Positions 1-4,813 are shown, counted from the stretch's first letter. The stretch: 5,857 nucleotides of DNA from an uncultured Coriobacteriaceae bacterium (GCA_900550055.1 URQU01000079.1:1-5857), one strand, 5' to 3'. Notes: generated by a model from the sequence alone, not told the origin. Translations and numbers: made by a program.

Positions 1-544
1 CGCCCAAGGTGGCGAAATCGTTCTCCAGGGCCTCGCGCTTCTTGCTGTCGTAGAGGGCCGCAGCCGGGTGGAAAATGGGGAACACCTTGAAACGCCCCGC
101 CCGCTGCAGCGTGCCGTGCAGGCGCGTGATGCCCACGTCGGTCTTCAGGATGAACTTCGTGGAGAAGTTGCCCAGCGTGACGATGTACTCCGGGTTGATG
201 GTACGCGTCTGCTCGCGCAGAAACGGCGTGCAGGCCTGAATTTCCTCGGGACGCGGATCGCGGTTGGAAGGGGGACGGCACTTCAGCACATTGGCGATGT
301 AGACGTCCTCGCGAGACAACCCGGCAATGGCCAGAAGCTCGTTGAGGTACTTGCCGGCCGCGCCCACGAAGGGCTCGCCTTGCAGGTCTTCGTTCTTGCC
401 CGGCGCCTCGCCGATGATCATGACGCGTGCTTCGGGATTGCCCACGCCGAACACCGTCTGCGTGCGACCGTCGCACAAGGGGCAGCGGCGGCAGGCGGCC
501 ACCTGGACTTGCAAGTCTTCTAGCGGAATGTGGGGGTGCTCCAT
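1..544 (-). CDS. udg: Type 4 uracil-DNA glycosylase, C-terminus cut off by the window edge
   Basis: The enzyme removes uracil, from cytosine deamination or dUTP misincorporation, and so opens base-excision repair. The window shows 181 residues; the last few tens of a usual 190-220 residue protein lie beyond the left edge. The four iron-sulfur ligands of the family are present with the expected spacing: Cys18, Cys21, Cys89 and Cys105. Cys24 is an extra cysteine. The uracil-pocket motif GEAPG is at 45-49, followed by NEDLQGEPFVGAAG at 51-64, and the second active-site motif FHPAAA is at 158-163. I chose the ATG at 544 because AAGGA lies 6 bases upstream on the minus strand. The frame stays open further upstream, through the inverted repeat, to an ATG at 715, but that start has no close ribosome site. 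The gene follows alr on the same strand and may be co-transcribed with it. Family identity is secure; the exact biological substrate range is not visible. Confidence 0.93.
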   Translation of the reverse strand, partial: MEHPHIPLEDLQVQVAACRRCPLCDGRTQTVFGVGNPEARVMIIGEAPGKNEDLQGEPFVGAAGKYLNELLAIAGLSREDVYIANVLKCRPPSNRDPRPEEIQACTPFLREQTRTINPEYIVTLGNFSTKFILKTDVGITRLHGTLQRAGRFKVFPIFHPAAALYDSKKREALENDFATLG

Positions 545-587
545 CGGGCGTCCTTCTTTCTTGAGTTCCTCGTCGGGACTCGCCTCG

Positions 588-709
588 GGCGAGCGCCGGG
601 AGGGGGTGCCGTGCTCAAACAGCATTCTATGGCATTTCTCACCGAGAGTCGCGGCATTTTCGTATGCCATAGAATGAACTGCGCGCGGCACCCCCTCCCG
701 GCGCTCGCT
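588..709. repeat. Long two-tier inverted repeat between alr and udg
   Basis: An outer arm at 589-611 pairs perfectly with 686-708 (23 bp, very GC-rich, containing GGGAGGGGGTGCC). It ends in a G-T pair at 588/709, and further pairs occur at 612-614 with 683-685. After an asymmetric internal loop, a second perfect arm, CATTCTATGGCAT at 623-635, pairs with 664-676. The central loop is 28 bases. The inner arm is AT-rich while the outer one is GC-rich. Neither strand has a T-tract directly after the stem, so it is not a standard intrinsic terminator. A smaller hairpin, CTCGCC/GGCGAG at 579-584/588-593, overlaps the left foot and could compete. Possible roles are an RNA processing or stability element within an alr-udg transcript, or a palindromic mobile or repetitive element. 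The structure is seen directly; the function is unknown. Confidence 0.85.
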
Positions 710-721
710 GCGCATCGTTTT

Positions 722-2182
722 CTACACGTACAACCTTGGCAGTCGAGAACAGCCGAAACCGATGGCCACCTCGTGCTGGATGGTGCCCAGCGTTTCGGCC
801 ATTTGATCGATGGTGACCGAGGCCTCGCCCTGCTCCCCCACGATGGTCACCGTATCACCGATCTGCGGATCAAGGTCGTTGCGCTGGCGCAGGTTCACTT
901 CGAACATGGACTGGTCCATGCAGATGTTGCCTACCTGGTGAAAGCGCCGGCCGGCCAACAGCACGTCGGTGCGGCCGGAAAGGCCCCGGCGGAAGCCGTC
1001 GGCGTAGCCGATGGGCATGGTGCAGATCTTCACGGCGCCGGGGCTGCGGTAGTTCAAACCGTAGCTGACGCCCTCCCCCACCGGCAGCGTCTTCACGTCG
1101 GTGATGCGGGCCTTCACACTCATGGCCGGCTTCAGATCGATCATCGGGTAGGCCTCGGGGCACGGGTAGAATCCGTACAGCGAAATGCCGAGGCGCACCA
1201 TGTCCAGCTGCACCTCTGGGTAGCGGATGGCGGCCGCGGAGTTCGCCGCGTGCACGATGCCCGGGTTGATGCCGGCCGCGCGCAGGGCGTTCACGGCTTC
1301 CGAGAAGCGCTTGACCTGCCGCTCGAAGTCGATGGTGCCGGGGCAGTCGGCCGTGGCAAAGTGGGTGAAGGTGCCCACCAGATCGAGCGCCCGATGGAAC
1401 GATATCTGTCGCGCGAATTCCACGACCTCGTCCCAGCGCACGCCGATGCGGTTCATGCCCGTGTTGATGGCCAGATGATAGGGCGCACGCAGACCCATGG
1501 AATCTGCGGCCTCGGCATATTTGATGGCGAACTCGGGAGAGTACACCGCCGGCATGATCTTGTACGCGAGCAGCAGCGGGATGGCGCTGGCAGGCGGCTC
1601 GGCAAGCATGAGAATCGGGGCGTTGACCAGGCCTTCTCGCAGCTTGATGCCTTCATCGACCGTGGCGACGCCCAAGTAGTCGGCGCCGGAGTTCAGCGCC
1701 GTCTTCGCAACGCGCACCGTACCGTGGCCATATGCGTCAGCCTTCACGACGGCCATCATGTGGCGACCCGAGCCGATCATCTTCTTGACGGCGGAGGCGT
1801 TATGGCGAATGGCGTTCAGGTCGATTTCCAGCCAGGCCCAGCGACGGTCCTTTTCGGGGATGGTGGCCAGCTTCTCGGGGTCGAACTCCACGCGACCCTC
1901 GGCGTTTTCGCCGTCTGCGGAATATGACGCCGCCGCTTCCTCGCGGTCGCGGTTGTATTGGAACGCGCCGCGCGCCTCGTTGGCGGCGTCGGATGCGGCC
2001 TCGCGCTCGGTCAGGAAGCCGTTCACCCCGCGACGAGGCGTTTGCGCAGGCGCAGGCTGACCGGCATGAGCCGCGCGCTGGGCTTCGCGTTCGCGGATGG
2101 CGTCCGCCGCGCTGGTACCGCCCGCCGGCTTGCGAAACGCGAAACCAGTGAAACCGTTGGGAAGCTGAGTATTGTCTGCCAT
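722..2182 (-). CDS. alr: Alanine racemase with a long N-terminal extension
   Basis: This PLP enzyme interconverts L- and D-alanine in the cytoplasm, supplying D-alanine for peptidoglycan. The product is 486 residues. The fold starts at WAWLEIDLNAIRHN (about 115-128). The PLP lysine is Lys147 in AVVKADAYGHG, and the second catalytic base is Tyr374 in GEGVSYGLNY. Other family blocks are HLAINTGMNRIG (236-247), HAANSAA (311-317), the region around GISLYGFYP (332-340) and the NICMDQ block (419-424). The end, VAIGFGCSRLPRLYV, is typical. Residues 1 to about 112 precede the fold. They are charged and Ala-rich, with no signal peptide or membrane segment, and I recognise no domain. I chose ATG 2182 because AGAGGG (2191-2196) lies 8 bases upstream; the GTG at 2191 overlaps that site and is ruled out. 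An internal GTG at 1891, with GAGGG 4 bases upstream, would give a normal-sized racemase of 389 residues and cannot be excluded. Confidence 0.96.
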   Translation of the reverse strand: MADNTQLPNGFTGFAFRKPAGGTSAADAIREREAQRAAHAGQPAPAQTPRRGVNGFLTEREAASDAANEARGAFQYNRDREEAAASYSADGENAEGRVEFDPEKLATIPEKDRRWAWLEIDLNAIRHNASAVKKMIGSGRHMMAVVKADAYGHGTVRVAKTALNSGADYLGVATVDEGIKLREGLVNAPILMLAEPPASAIPLLLAYKIMPAVYSPEFAIKYAEAADSMGLRAPYHLAINTGMNRIGVRWDEVVEFARQISFHRALDLVGTFTHFATADCPGTIDFERQVKRFSEAVNALRAAGINPGIVHAANSAAAIRYPEVQLDMVRLGISLYGFYPCPEAYPMIDLKPAMSVKARITDVKTLPVGEGVSYGLNYRSPGAVKICTMPIGYADGFRRGLSGRTDVLLAGRRFHQVGNICMDQSMFEVNLRQRNDLDPQIGDTVTIVGEQGEASVTIDQMAETLGTIQHEVAIGFGCSRLPRLYV

Positions 2183-2275
2183 GTTCTGCACCCTCTTGAA
2201 ACCTTTGCTCTGCCCGAATGCGCAGGTCGGCGAGGACGCAGACGCGCGCGACGGGTCTCCCGTATAGCGGAGACA

Positions 2276-2284
2276 AGTATATCA
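2276..2284 (-). promoter_or_regulatory. Probable extended -10 promoter for alr
   Basis: Read on the minus strand this is TGATATACT: a -10 hexamer TATACT (one mismatch from TATAAT) preceded by the TGN of an extended -10. It sits in an AT-rich island within GC-rich DNA. No good -35 is seen 17 bases upstream (GCGTTC), which extended -10 promoters tolerate. It would start transcription near 2269 and give a leader of roughly 85-90 bases before the alr ATG at 2182. It is assigned on pattern alone. Confidence 0.4.
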
Positions 2285-2351
2285 CTGGGGAAATGCGGGA
2301 ACGCTTCTGCGCAAAGCCTGCAGATACCGGAAACAAGCGGGCAAAACGCCG

Positions 2352-2421
2352 CCGGACACTTGGGGACGGAGGGTTTTCTGTCCGGAATCCGACGCTTGGG
2401 GACGCAGACCCCTCCTTCGGA
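2352..2421. repeat. Pair of GGGGACG-type short repeats with small hairpins
   Basis: Two related direct copies lie 36 bases apart: GACACTTGGGGACGGAGG at 2355-2372 and GACGCTTGGGGACGCAGA at 2391-2408. The first copy is framed by a 7-bp inverted repeat, CCGGACA (2352-2358) with TGTCCGG (2379-2385). The second is followed by GGGG/CCCC and a CTCC-TTC-GGAG mini-hairpin ending at 2421. The first 18-mer recurs exactly at 3962-3979, and a diverged form lies at 3543-3560, so this is a dispersed repeat family within the window. Similar GGGGACG palindromes in other genomes resemble REP-like sequences; that link is inference. Confidence 0.6.
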
Positions 2422-2601
2422 GAACGAAGCATGAACCATCCGCTCAAATGTCGACGTCTGGTAAGGGAAAGCCGACTGGCGCAACGAACTGCCCTACGAC
2501 GTGCTTGCGCGACGCGTGTTTTCAAACCCCACTCCCCTACGTTTACCGGGATTAAGCAACGCTTTTCGAAGAATGCGTCCATAAAATCAGCATGGATAAG
2601 C

Positions 2602-2607
2602 TACAAT
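2602..2607 (+). promoter_or_regulatory. Weak candidate -10 for the zinc-ribbon gene
   Basis: TACAAT (one mismatch from TATAAT) lies about 87 bases before the ATG at 2694, in a locally AT-rich patch (2581-2616). An alternative hexamer, TAAAAT, is at 2582-2587. Neither has a convincing -35 at normal spacing; the best for TACAAT is TCCATA at 2578-2583. Read this as the likely promoter zone rather than a mapped site. Confidence 0.25.
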
Positions 2608-2693
2608 AAGCACAAGTGGTTTACGGGCTGGCAGCGGTTCGCAATCAATCCATTCGCAAAGCCCGCCCAGGACAAGAGAAATGGAGTACCGCC

Positions 2694-3317
2694 ATGCTAT
2701 GCCCTAACTGCGCTTCCGAAAACGTCGCCGATGCGAAATTCTGCGGCAACTGCGGAACGCCGCTGAGCGCCGCCGCACCGCAGCCCGAGGCACCTGCCGC
2801 CCCCGAAGCTCCCGCAGCCCCTGCCGCGCCAGTGCCGCCCGCTGCGCCGGTTCCGCCGGCCGCACCCGCGGCGACCGCCGCGCCGGCCCCGCCTGCAGCT
2901 CCGGTCCCGCCGGTCGCCCAGCAACCGGCCGTAACCCCGCAGCAATACGTCGCCGCCCAGCAGCCGGCAGCGCCGCAGCCCTACGCCGCTGCACCGCAGC
3001 AACCGTACGCCGCGTCGCAGCCGCCTTACGGCGCCCCCATGCCCGAGCAAACGTACGTCGTGGAGGGAAGCAACCAGACGCTGCGCCTGATCGCGTTCAT
3101 CATGAACATCGTCGCCCTGGTCGTCATCGGAATCGGCGGCATTGCAACGCTCGGTGTCGGCCTTGTTCCCTTGGCCTGGGGCATTCCCATGACCGTTCGC
3201 TCCTGGGGTGTCTACAAGGGCAAAAAGCCCAATACCGTGGCCCTTGGCGTTTGCACCCTGCTGTTTCTGAACATGGTTTCCGGCATCCTGCTGCTGGTTG
3301 CTCAGAAAGACAAGTAA
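2694..3317 (+). CDS. Zinc-ribbon membrane protein of unknown function
   Basis: The product is 207 residues in three parts. Residues 1-24 are a zinc ribbon of the C-x2-C ... C-x2-C kind, with Cys3, Cys6, Cys17 and Cys20 (MLCPNC ... FCGNCG). Residues 25 to about 120 are a linker rich in Ala, Pro and Gln, with short AP and VPPAAP repeats followed by Tyr-containing PY and QPY repeats; it is probably disordered. The C-terminal part is membrane-embedded: a long hydrophobic stretch at about 131-165 (one or two passes around a Gly-rich turn) and another at 181-203, joined by a basic loop (WGVYKGKKPN) and ending QKDK. The ATG at 2694 is preceded by GGAG (2683-2686) with 7 bases between. An upstream extension of the frame to 2616 lacks a comparable site. 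Many bacteria carry such zinc-ribbon proteins, often as adaptors or regulators at the membrane, but I cannot assign a role. It stands alone, divergent from alr and convergent with mogA. Confidence 0.9.
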   Translation: MLCPNCASENVADAKFCGNCGTPLSAAAPQPEAPAAPEAPAAPAAPVPPAAPVPPAAPAATAAPAPPAAPVPPVAQQPAVTPQQYVAAQQPAAPQPYAAAPQQPYAASQPPYGAPMPEQTYVVEGSNQTLRLIAFIMNIVALVVIGIGGIATLGVGLVPLAWGIPMTVRSWGVYKGKKPNTVALGVCTLLFLNMVSGILLLVAQKDK

Positions 3318-3402
3318 GCAGAAGGCGCTTCACCAGGCGAAACAGCGCAAAAGGCTGCAAAACGCGAAACGAAACCGCAGCACAACGCGGGTCCCAACGC
3401 AA

Positions 3403-3441
3403 AGCGGGTCCCGCAGCTCAAATCGAGCTGCGGGACCCGCT
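3403..3441. terminator. Strong 17-bp hairpin downstream of the zinc-ribbon gene
   Basis: AGCGGGTCCCGCAGCTC (3403-3419) pairs perfectly with 3425-3441 around the 5-base loop AAATC. It lies 86 bases after the zinc-ribbon stop codon. On the plus strand no T-tract follows. On the minus strand only TTT follows (TTTGCG), so it would be a weak intrinsic terminator in either direction. The stem's left arm repeats GCGGGTCCC, also found at 3388-3396. Its position relative to element copy A matches that of terminator copy 1 relative to element copy B, which suggests it ends a minus-strand unit. It may also serve as a transcription barrier between the convergent genes. Confidence 0.5.
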
Positions 3442-3453
3442 GCCGTATTCGCT

Positions 3454-3583
3454 CTACAACAATCGCGAAGCCCCCTCGCACGCATTGCCTTCAGCATGCA
3501 GCTTACGGTAAACGGAAGCTAGCGCCATTTCGCCTGCGGCAAGGCACTTGGGAGCAGAGGCCTATCCGCTCAGAGGAAAACGC
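3454..3583. repeat. 130-bp repeated element, copy A
   Basis: This stretch aligns without gaps to 3873-4002 (fixed offset of 419 bases), with about 22 differences by eye, nearly all transitions. Shared landmarks are CTACAAC at the left end, AAGCCCCCT, ATGCAGCTT, AGCTAGCG, the CACTTGGG box (3545-3552) and GGCCTATCC. A small stem changes in a pairing-preserving way: TTA-CGG-TAA here, TTG-CGG-CAA in copy B. Read on the minus strand, the element ends 12 bases before the strong hairpin at 3403-3441. Its other end keeps only the AAAACGC remnant of the terminator repeat found beside copy B. It could be a non-coding RNA body, a leader-type regulatory element or a dispersed repeat; the sequence does not decide. 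Confidence 0.75.
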
Positions 3584-3619
3584 ACTGTATATTTCGCCCG
3601 GCCGGGTTTTGTTTGCGAC

Positions 3620-3669
3620 GCAAGAATCGCCCGTTTTGTCCACCTGTGGCCAAAACGGGCGATTCTTGC
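3620..3669. other. Long hairpin H1 (19-bp perfect stem)
   Basis: GCAAGAATCGCCCGTTTTG (3620-3638) pairs perfectly with 3651-3669. Inside, one T/C mismatch (3639/3650) is followed by CC/GG plus an A-T pair and a small loop. It is not followed by a T-tract on either strand, so it is unlikely to be a terminator. It is related to hairpin H2 at 3763-3813: both share the AAGAATCG foot and the GTCC ... GGCC apex, while the middle of the stem has changed on both arms together. See the finding on covariation. Confidence 0.8.
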
Positions 3670-3762
3670 TCGCTTACACGCTACGTGGTGGACCTTTTCA
3701 ACGATTATTTGCTGATGGAGAGCCATTTCTCCTCAAAACCGCACTTCTGAGGGCTAAATCCC

Positions 3763-3813
3763 GCGAAGAATCGTTCTCTTGTCCAGAGGCGGCCAAAATG
3801 AACGACTCTTCGC
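3763..3813. other. Long hairpin H2, diverged relative of H1
   Basis: GCGAAGAATCGTTC (3763-3776) pairs with 3800-3813 with a single A/C mismatch (3770/3806), which becomes a U-G wobble if the minus strand is transcribed. After a small internal loop the apex pairs TTG/CAA. There is then the same T/C mismatch as in H1 (3782/3793), then CC/GG and a 6-base loop. Compared with H1, the stem has gained one G-C base pair near its foot and swapped CC/GG for TT/AA. On the minus strand it starts 7 bases after the T-tract of terminator copy 1. Confidence 0.75.
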
Positions 3814-3820
3814 AGCTCAC

Positions 3821-3864
3821 GAAAGAAAACGCCTGCTTCCGCCAAGATAGGCTAAAGCAGGCGT
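3821..3864 (-). terminator. Intrinsic terminator facing the minus strand, copy 1
   Basis: On the minus strand the stem ACGCCTGCTT/AAGCAGGCGT (10 bp) is capped by a 2x2 internal loop, GCC/GGC and a 6-base loop. It is followed at once by TTTTCTTTC, the U-rich tract of a rho-independent terminator. It is nearly identical to copy 2, 170 bases to the right (about 53 shared bases, 3820-3872 against 3990-4042, with a few differences). It ends any transcript that contains element copy B, or read-through past copy 2. Confidence 0.75.
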
Positions 3865-3872
3865 CCTTTGCG

Positions 3873-4002
3873 CTACAACGATCGGGAAGCCCCCTTGCAC
3901 GCATCGCCTTCAACATGCAGCTTGCGGCAAATGGGAGCTAGCGCTATTTCACCCGCGGCCAGACACTTGGGGACGGAGGCCTATCCGGCCGAAAGAAAAC
4001 GC
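3873..4002. repeat. 130-bp repeated element, copy B
   Basis: This is the second copy of the element at 3454-3583. It lies between two copies of a minus-strand terminator, overlapping the T-tract and stem foot of copy 2 at its right end. It carries the 18-mer GACACTTGGGGACGGAGG (3962-3979), identical to 2355-2372 near alr. That 18-mer is framed here by CGGCC (3956-3960) and GGCCG (3987-3991), so it too sits in a stem. The nesting (terminator, element, terminator, period 170) suggests an internal duplication of an element-plus-terminator unit. Confidence 0.75.
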
Positions 4003-4034
4003 CCGCTTCAGCCACGATAGGCTAAAGCAGGCGT
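3991..4034 (-). terminator. Intrinsic terminator of mogA (minus strand), copy 2
   Basis: On the minus strand ACGCCTGCTT pairs with AAGCGGGCGT, including one U-G wobble. Above it, after a single mismatch, are four more pairs (AGCC/GGCT on the plus strand) and a 6-base loop, and TTTTCTTTC follows. It lies about 113 bases beyond the mogA stop codon and is the first terminator a moeA-mogA transcript would meet. The wobble would be an A/C mismatch on the plus strand, which supports the minus orientation. Confidence 0.8.
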
Positions 4035-4093
4035 CCTTTGCGTTATGCATTGCTGCGCATCTTGGCAGCTACCGCAGCTCCAGCCTTAATGGC

Positions 4094-4141
4094 GCGATGG
4101 AAGCATAGTGCGGTGAAAGCATGGTGCGGTGGAAGCGCGCT
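4094..4141. repeat. Three tandem 16-base units just after mogA
   Basis: Three head-to-tail units of 16 bases are seen: GCGATGGAAGCATAGT (4094-4109), GCGGTGAAAGCATGGT (4110-4125) and GCGGTGGAAGCGCGCT (4126-4141). Neighbouring units differ at only a few positions. The array ends 5 bases from the mogA stop codon (4147-4149), so it lies in the 3' untranslated part of that transcript. Replication slippage is the simplest origin; a protein-binding array is possible but unsupported. Confidence 0.65.
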
Positions 4142-4146
4142 GGTCT

Positions 4147-4644
4147 CTAGTGGCCGCCGCCGGCCATCATCTTCACGGCGTGCGGAAGCGCGGCTACAAT
4201 GCCGTCCCAGTTCTCGCGGGCGGCCTTCTCGCTGCCCGGAAGGTTCACCACCAGGTGCGTGCCGCGCTGCATGCACAACGCGCGCGAGAGCATGGCGAAC
4301 GGCGTGATGGCCAGGCTGTGGGCGCGCATGGCCTCGGCGATGCCGGGCACGTTGCGGTCGCACACGGCCTGCGTGGCCTCGGGCGTAACATCGCGCAGCG
4401 ACAGGCCGCTGCCGCCGCAGGTCAGCACGACGTCGGCGTCGATGGTGTCGCATGCTTCCACGATGGCGGCGCTGATCTGCGGCACCTCGTCCTTCACCAC
4501 CACGTGGCTTTTGCACGCCCAACCGTTGTCGGCGATGAGCTGCTCGAGCGCCGCGCCAGCGGTGTCCTGCTTCATGCCGCGCGTATCCGAGCAGGTGATG
4601 ATGGCGAACGTGATGGGCGCGGACGCGTGATCGTGTTCGGTCAT
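4147..4644 (-). CDS. mogA: Molybdopterin adenylyltransferase (MogA/MoaB family)
   Basis: This enzyme activates molybdopterin with ATP to adenylyl-molybdopterin, the substrate on which MoeA then inserts molybdate; both act in the cytoplasm. The product is 165 residues, a normal single-domain length. Family motifs seen are SDTRGMKQDTAG (19-30), the molybdopterin-binding loop GGSGLSLRDVTPEAT (77-91) and NLPGSEKAARE (134-144). The start is well fixed: a full AAGGAGG (4650-4656) lies 5 bases before the ATG at 4644. moeA lies upstream on the same strand with a 169-base gap, and a terminator follows at 3991-4034, so the two genes probably form one transcript. MogA and MoaB are hard to tell apart by sequence alone; the adjacent moeA fits either name. 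Confidence 0.92.
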   Translation of the reverse strand: MTEHDHASAPITFAIITCSDTRGMKQDTAGAALEQLIADNGWACKSHVVVKDEVPQISAAIVEACDTIDADVVLTCGGSGLSLRDVTPEATQAVCDRNVPGIAEAMRAHSLAITPFAMLSRALCMQRGTHLVVNLPGSEKAARENWDGIVAALPHAVKMMAGGGH

Positions 4645-4813
4645 TGGTTCCTCCTTATATAAAGGTTAAGCGCCGGCGAAGCGTGTGCCGGCCGTCTCCG
4701 CTGCAGGCCTTCCCTGCCCGCAGCCCGGCTTGTCGAGATCGGGCGCTTCCCGATCATCGGGGCCGCAGGCCTTCCGCCCACGGCCCGCCGTCAACCAGTC
4801 GGGCAGGCGCCGG
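4645..4813. other. moeA-mogA spacer with small repeats, no gene seen
   Basis: This is the 169-base spacer between the moeA stop and the mogA start. An 11-mer, GCAGGCCTTCC, occurs twice (4703-4713 and 4765-4775). Between the copies lies a 7-bp perfect hairpin, GATCGGG/CCCGATC (4737-4743/4749-4755, loop of 5). No T-tract follows on the minus strand, so I do not call a terminator for moeA. I see no promoter for mogA that leaves room for its ribosome site. Confidence 0.5.

Larger units (their letters stand above)
2183..2693. other. Divergent intergenic region, no gene seen
   Basis: This 511-base stretch lies between the start of alr (minus) and the start of the zinc-ribbon gene (plus). It holds the alr ribosome site and a probable alr promoter on the left, a pair of GGGGACG repeats in the middle (2352-2421), and the upstream region of the zinc-ribbon gene on the right. 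Long open frames cross it on both strands, but none has a ribosome site or a recognisable motif. I see no tRNA or other known RNA. The part from about 2425 to 2570 shows nothing I can interpret. Confidence 0.6.
3318..4146. other. Structured, repeat-rich intergenic region, no gene supported
   Basis: This 829-base stretch lies between two convergent genes, the zinc-ribbon gene and mogA. It contains, left to right: a 17-bp hairpin (3403-3441), element copy A (3454-3583), hairpin H1 (3620-3669), a part with nothing I recognise (3670-3762), hairpin H2 (3763-3813), terminator copy 1 (3821-3864), element copy B (3873-4002), terminator copy 2 (3991-4034) and a tandem 16-mer (4094-4141). Open frames cross it on both strands (for example 3609-3941 plus and 3698-3916 minus). 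They run through the hairpins, have no good ribosome sites, and differ between copies in ways that do not favour one frame. I therefore do not call them genes. Confidence 0.7.

Noticed and set aside
530..1927. Long plus-strand open frame of 465 codons opposite alr
   Set aside because: It is an antisense shadow typical of GC-rich DNA. The minus strand encodes a full racemase with catalytic residues, and the plus frame has no recognisable motif.
3597..3612. CCCGGCCGGG followed by TTTTGTTT as a plus-strand terminator
   Set aside because: The palindrome leaves only about three base pairs once a loop is allowed, which is too short for a convincing terminator.
3698..3916. Minus-strand frame starting MLKAMRARGL, which is conserved in both element copies
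   Set aside because: Some changes between copies are silent in this frame (5 of 9), but a similar share is silent in the plus frame (4 of 9). There is no ribosome site and the frames diverge right after the element. A short leader peptide is not excluded.
3609..3941. Plus-strand open frame of 110 codons across H1, H2 and element copy B, ending like the frame at 3298-3522
   Set aside because: The similar C-terminal ends follow from the repeated DNA element. The frame runs through long hairpins and has no good ribosome site, and H1 and H2 are out of register as codons.
3454..4141. CRISPR array
   Set aside because: The repeats are too few, too long or directly adjacent, with no regular unique spacers and no cas genes in the window.
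4656..4663. TATATAA as a -10 promoter of mogA
   Set aside because: It abuts the ribosome binding site, so a transcript starting there would lack or truncate that site. No -35 is seen.
4645..4813. Molybdenum-cofactor riboswitch before mogA
   Set aside because: The spacer lies within the likely operon, and I could not fit the known Moco RNA architecture to it; only one small hairpin is clear.
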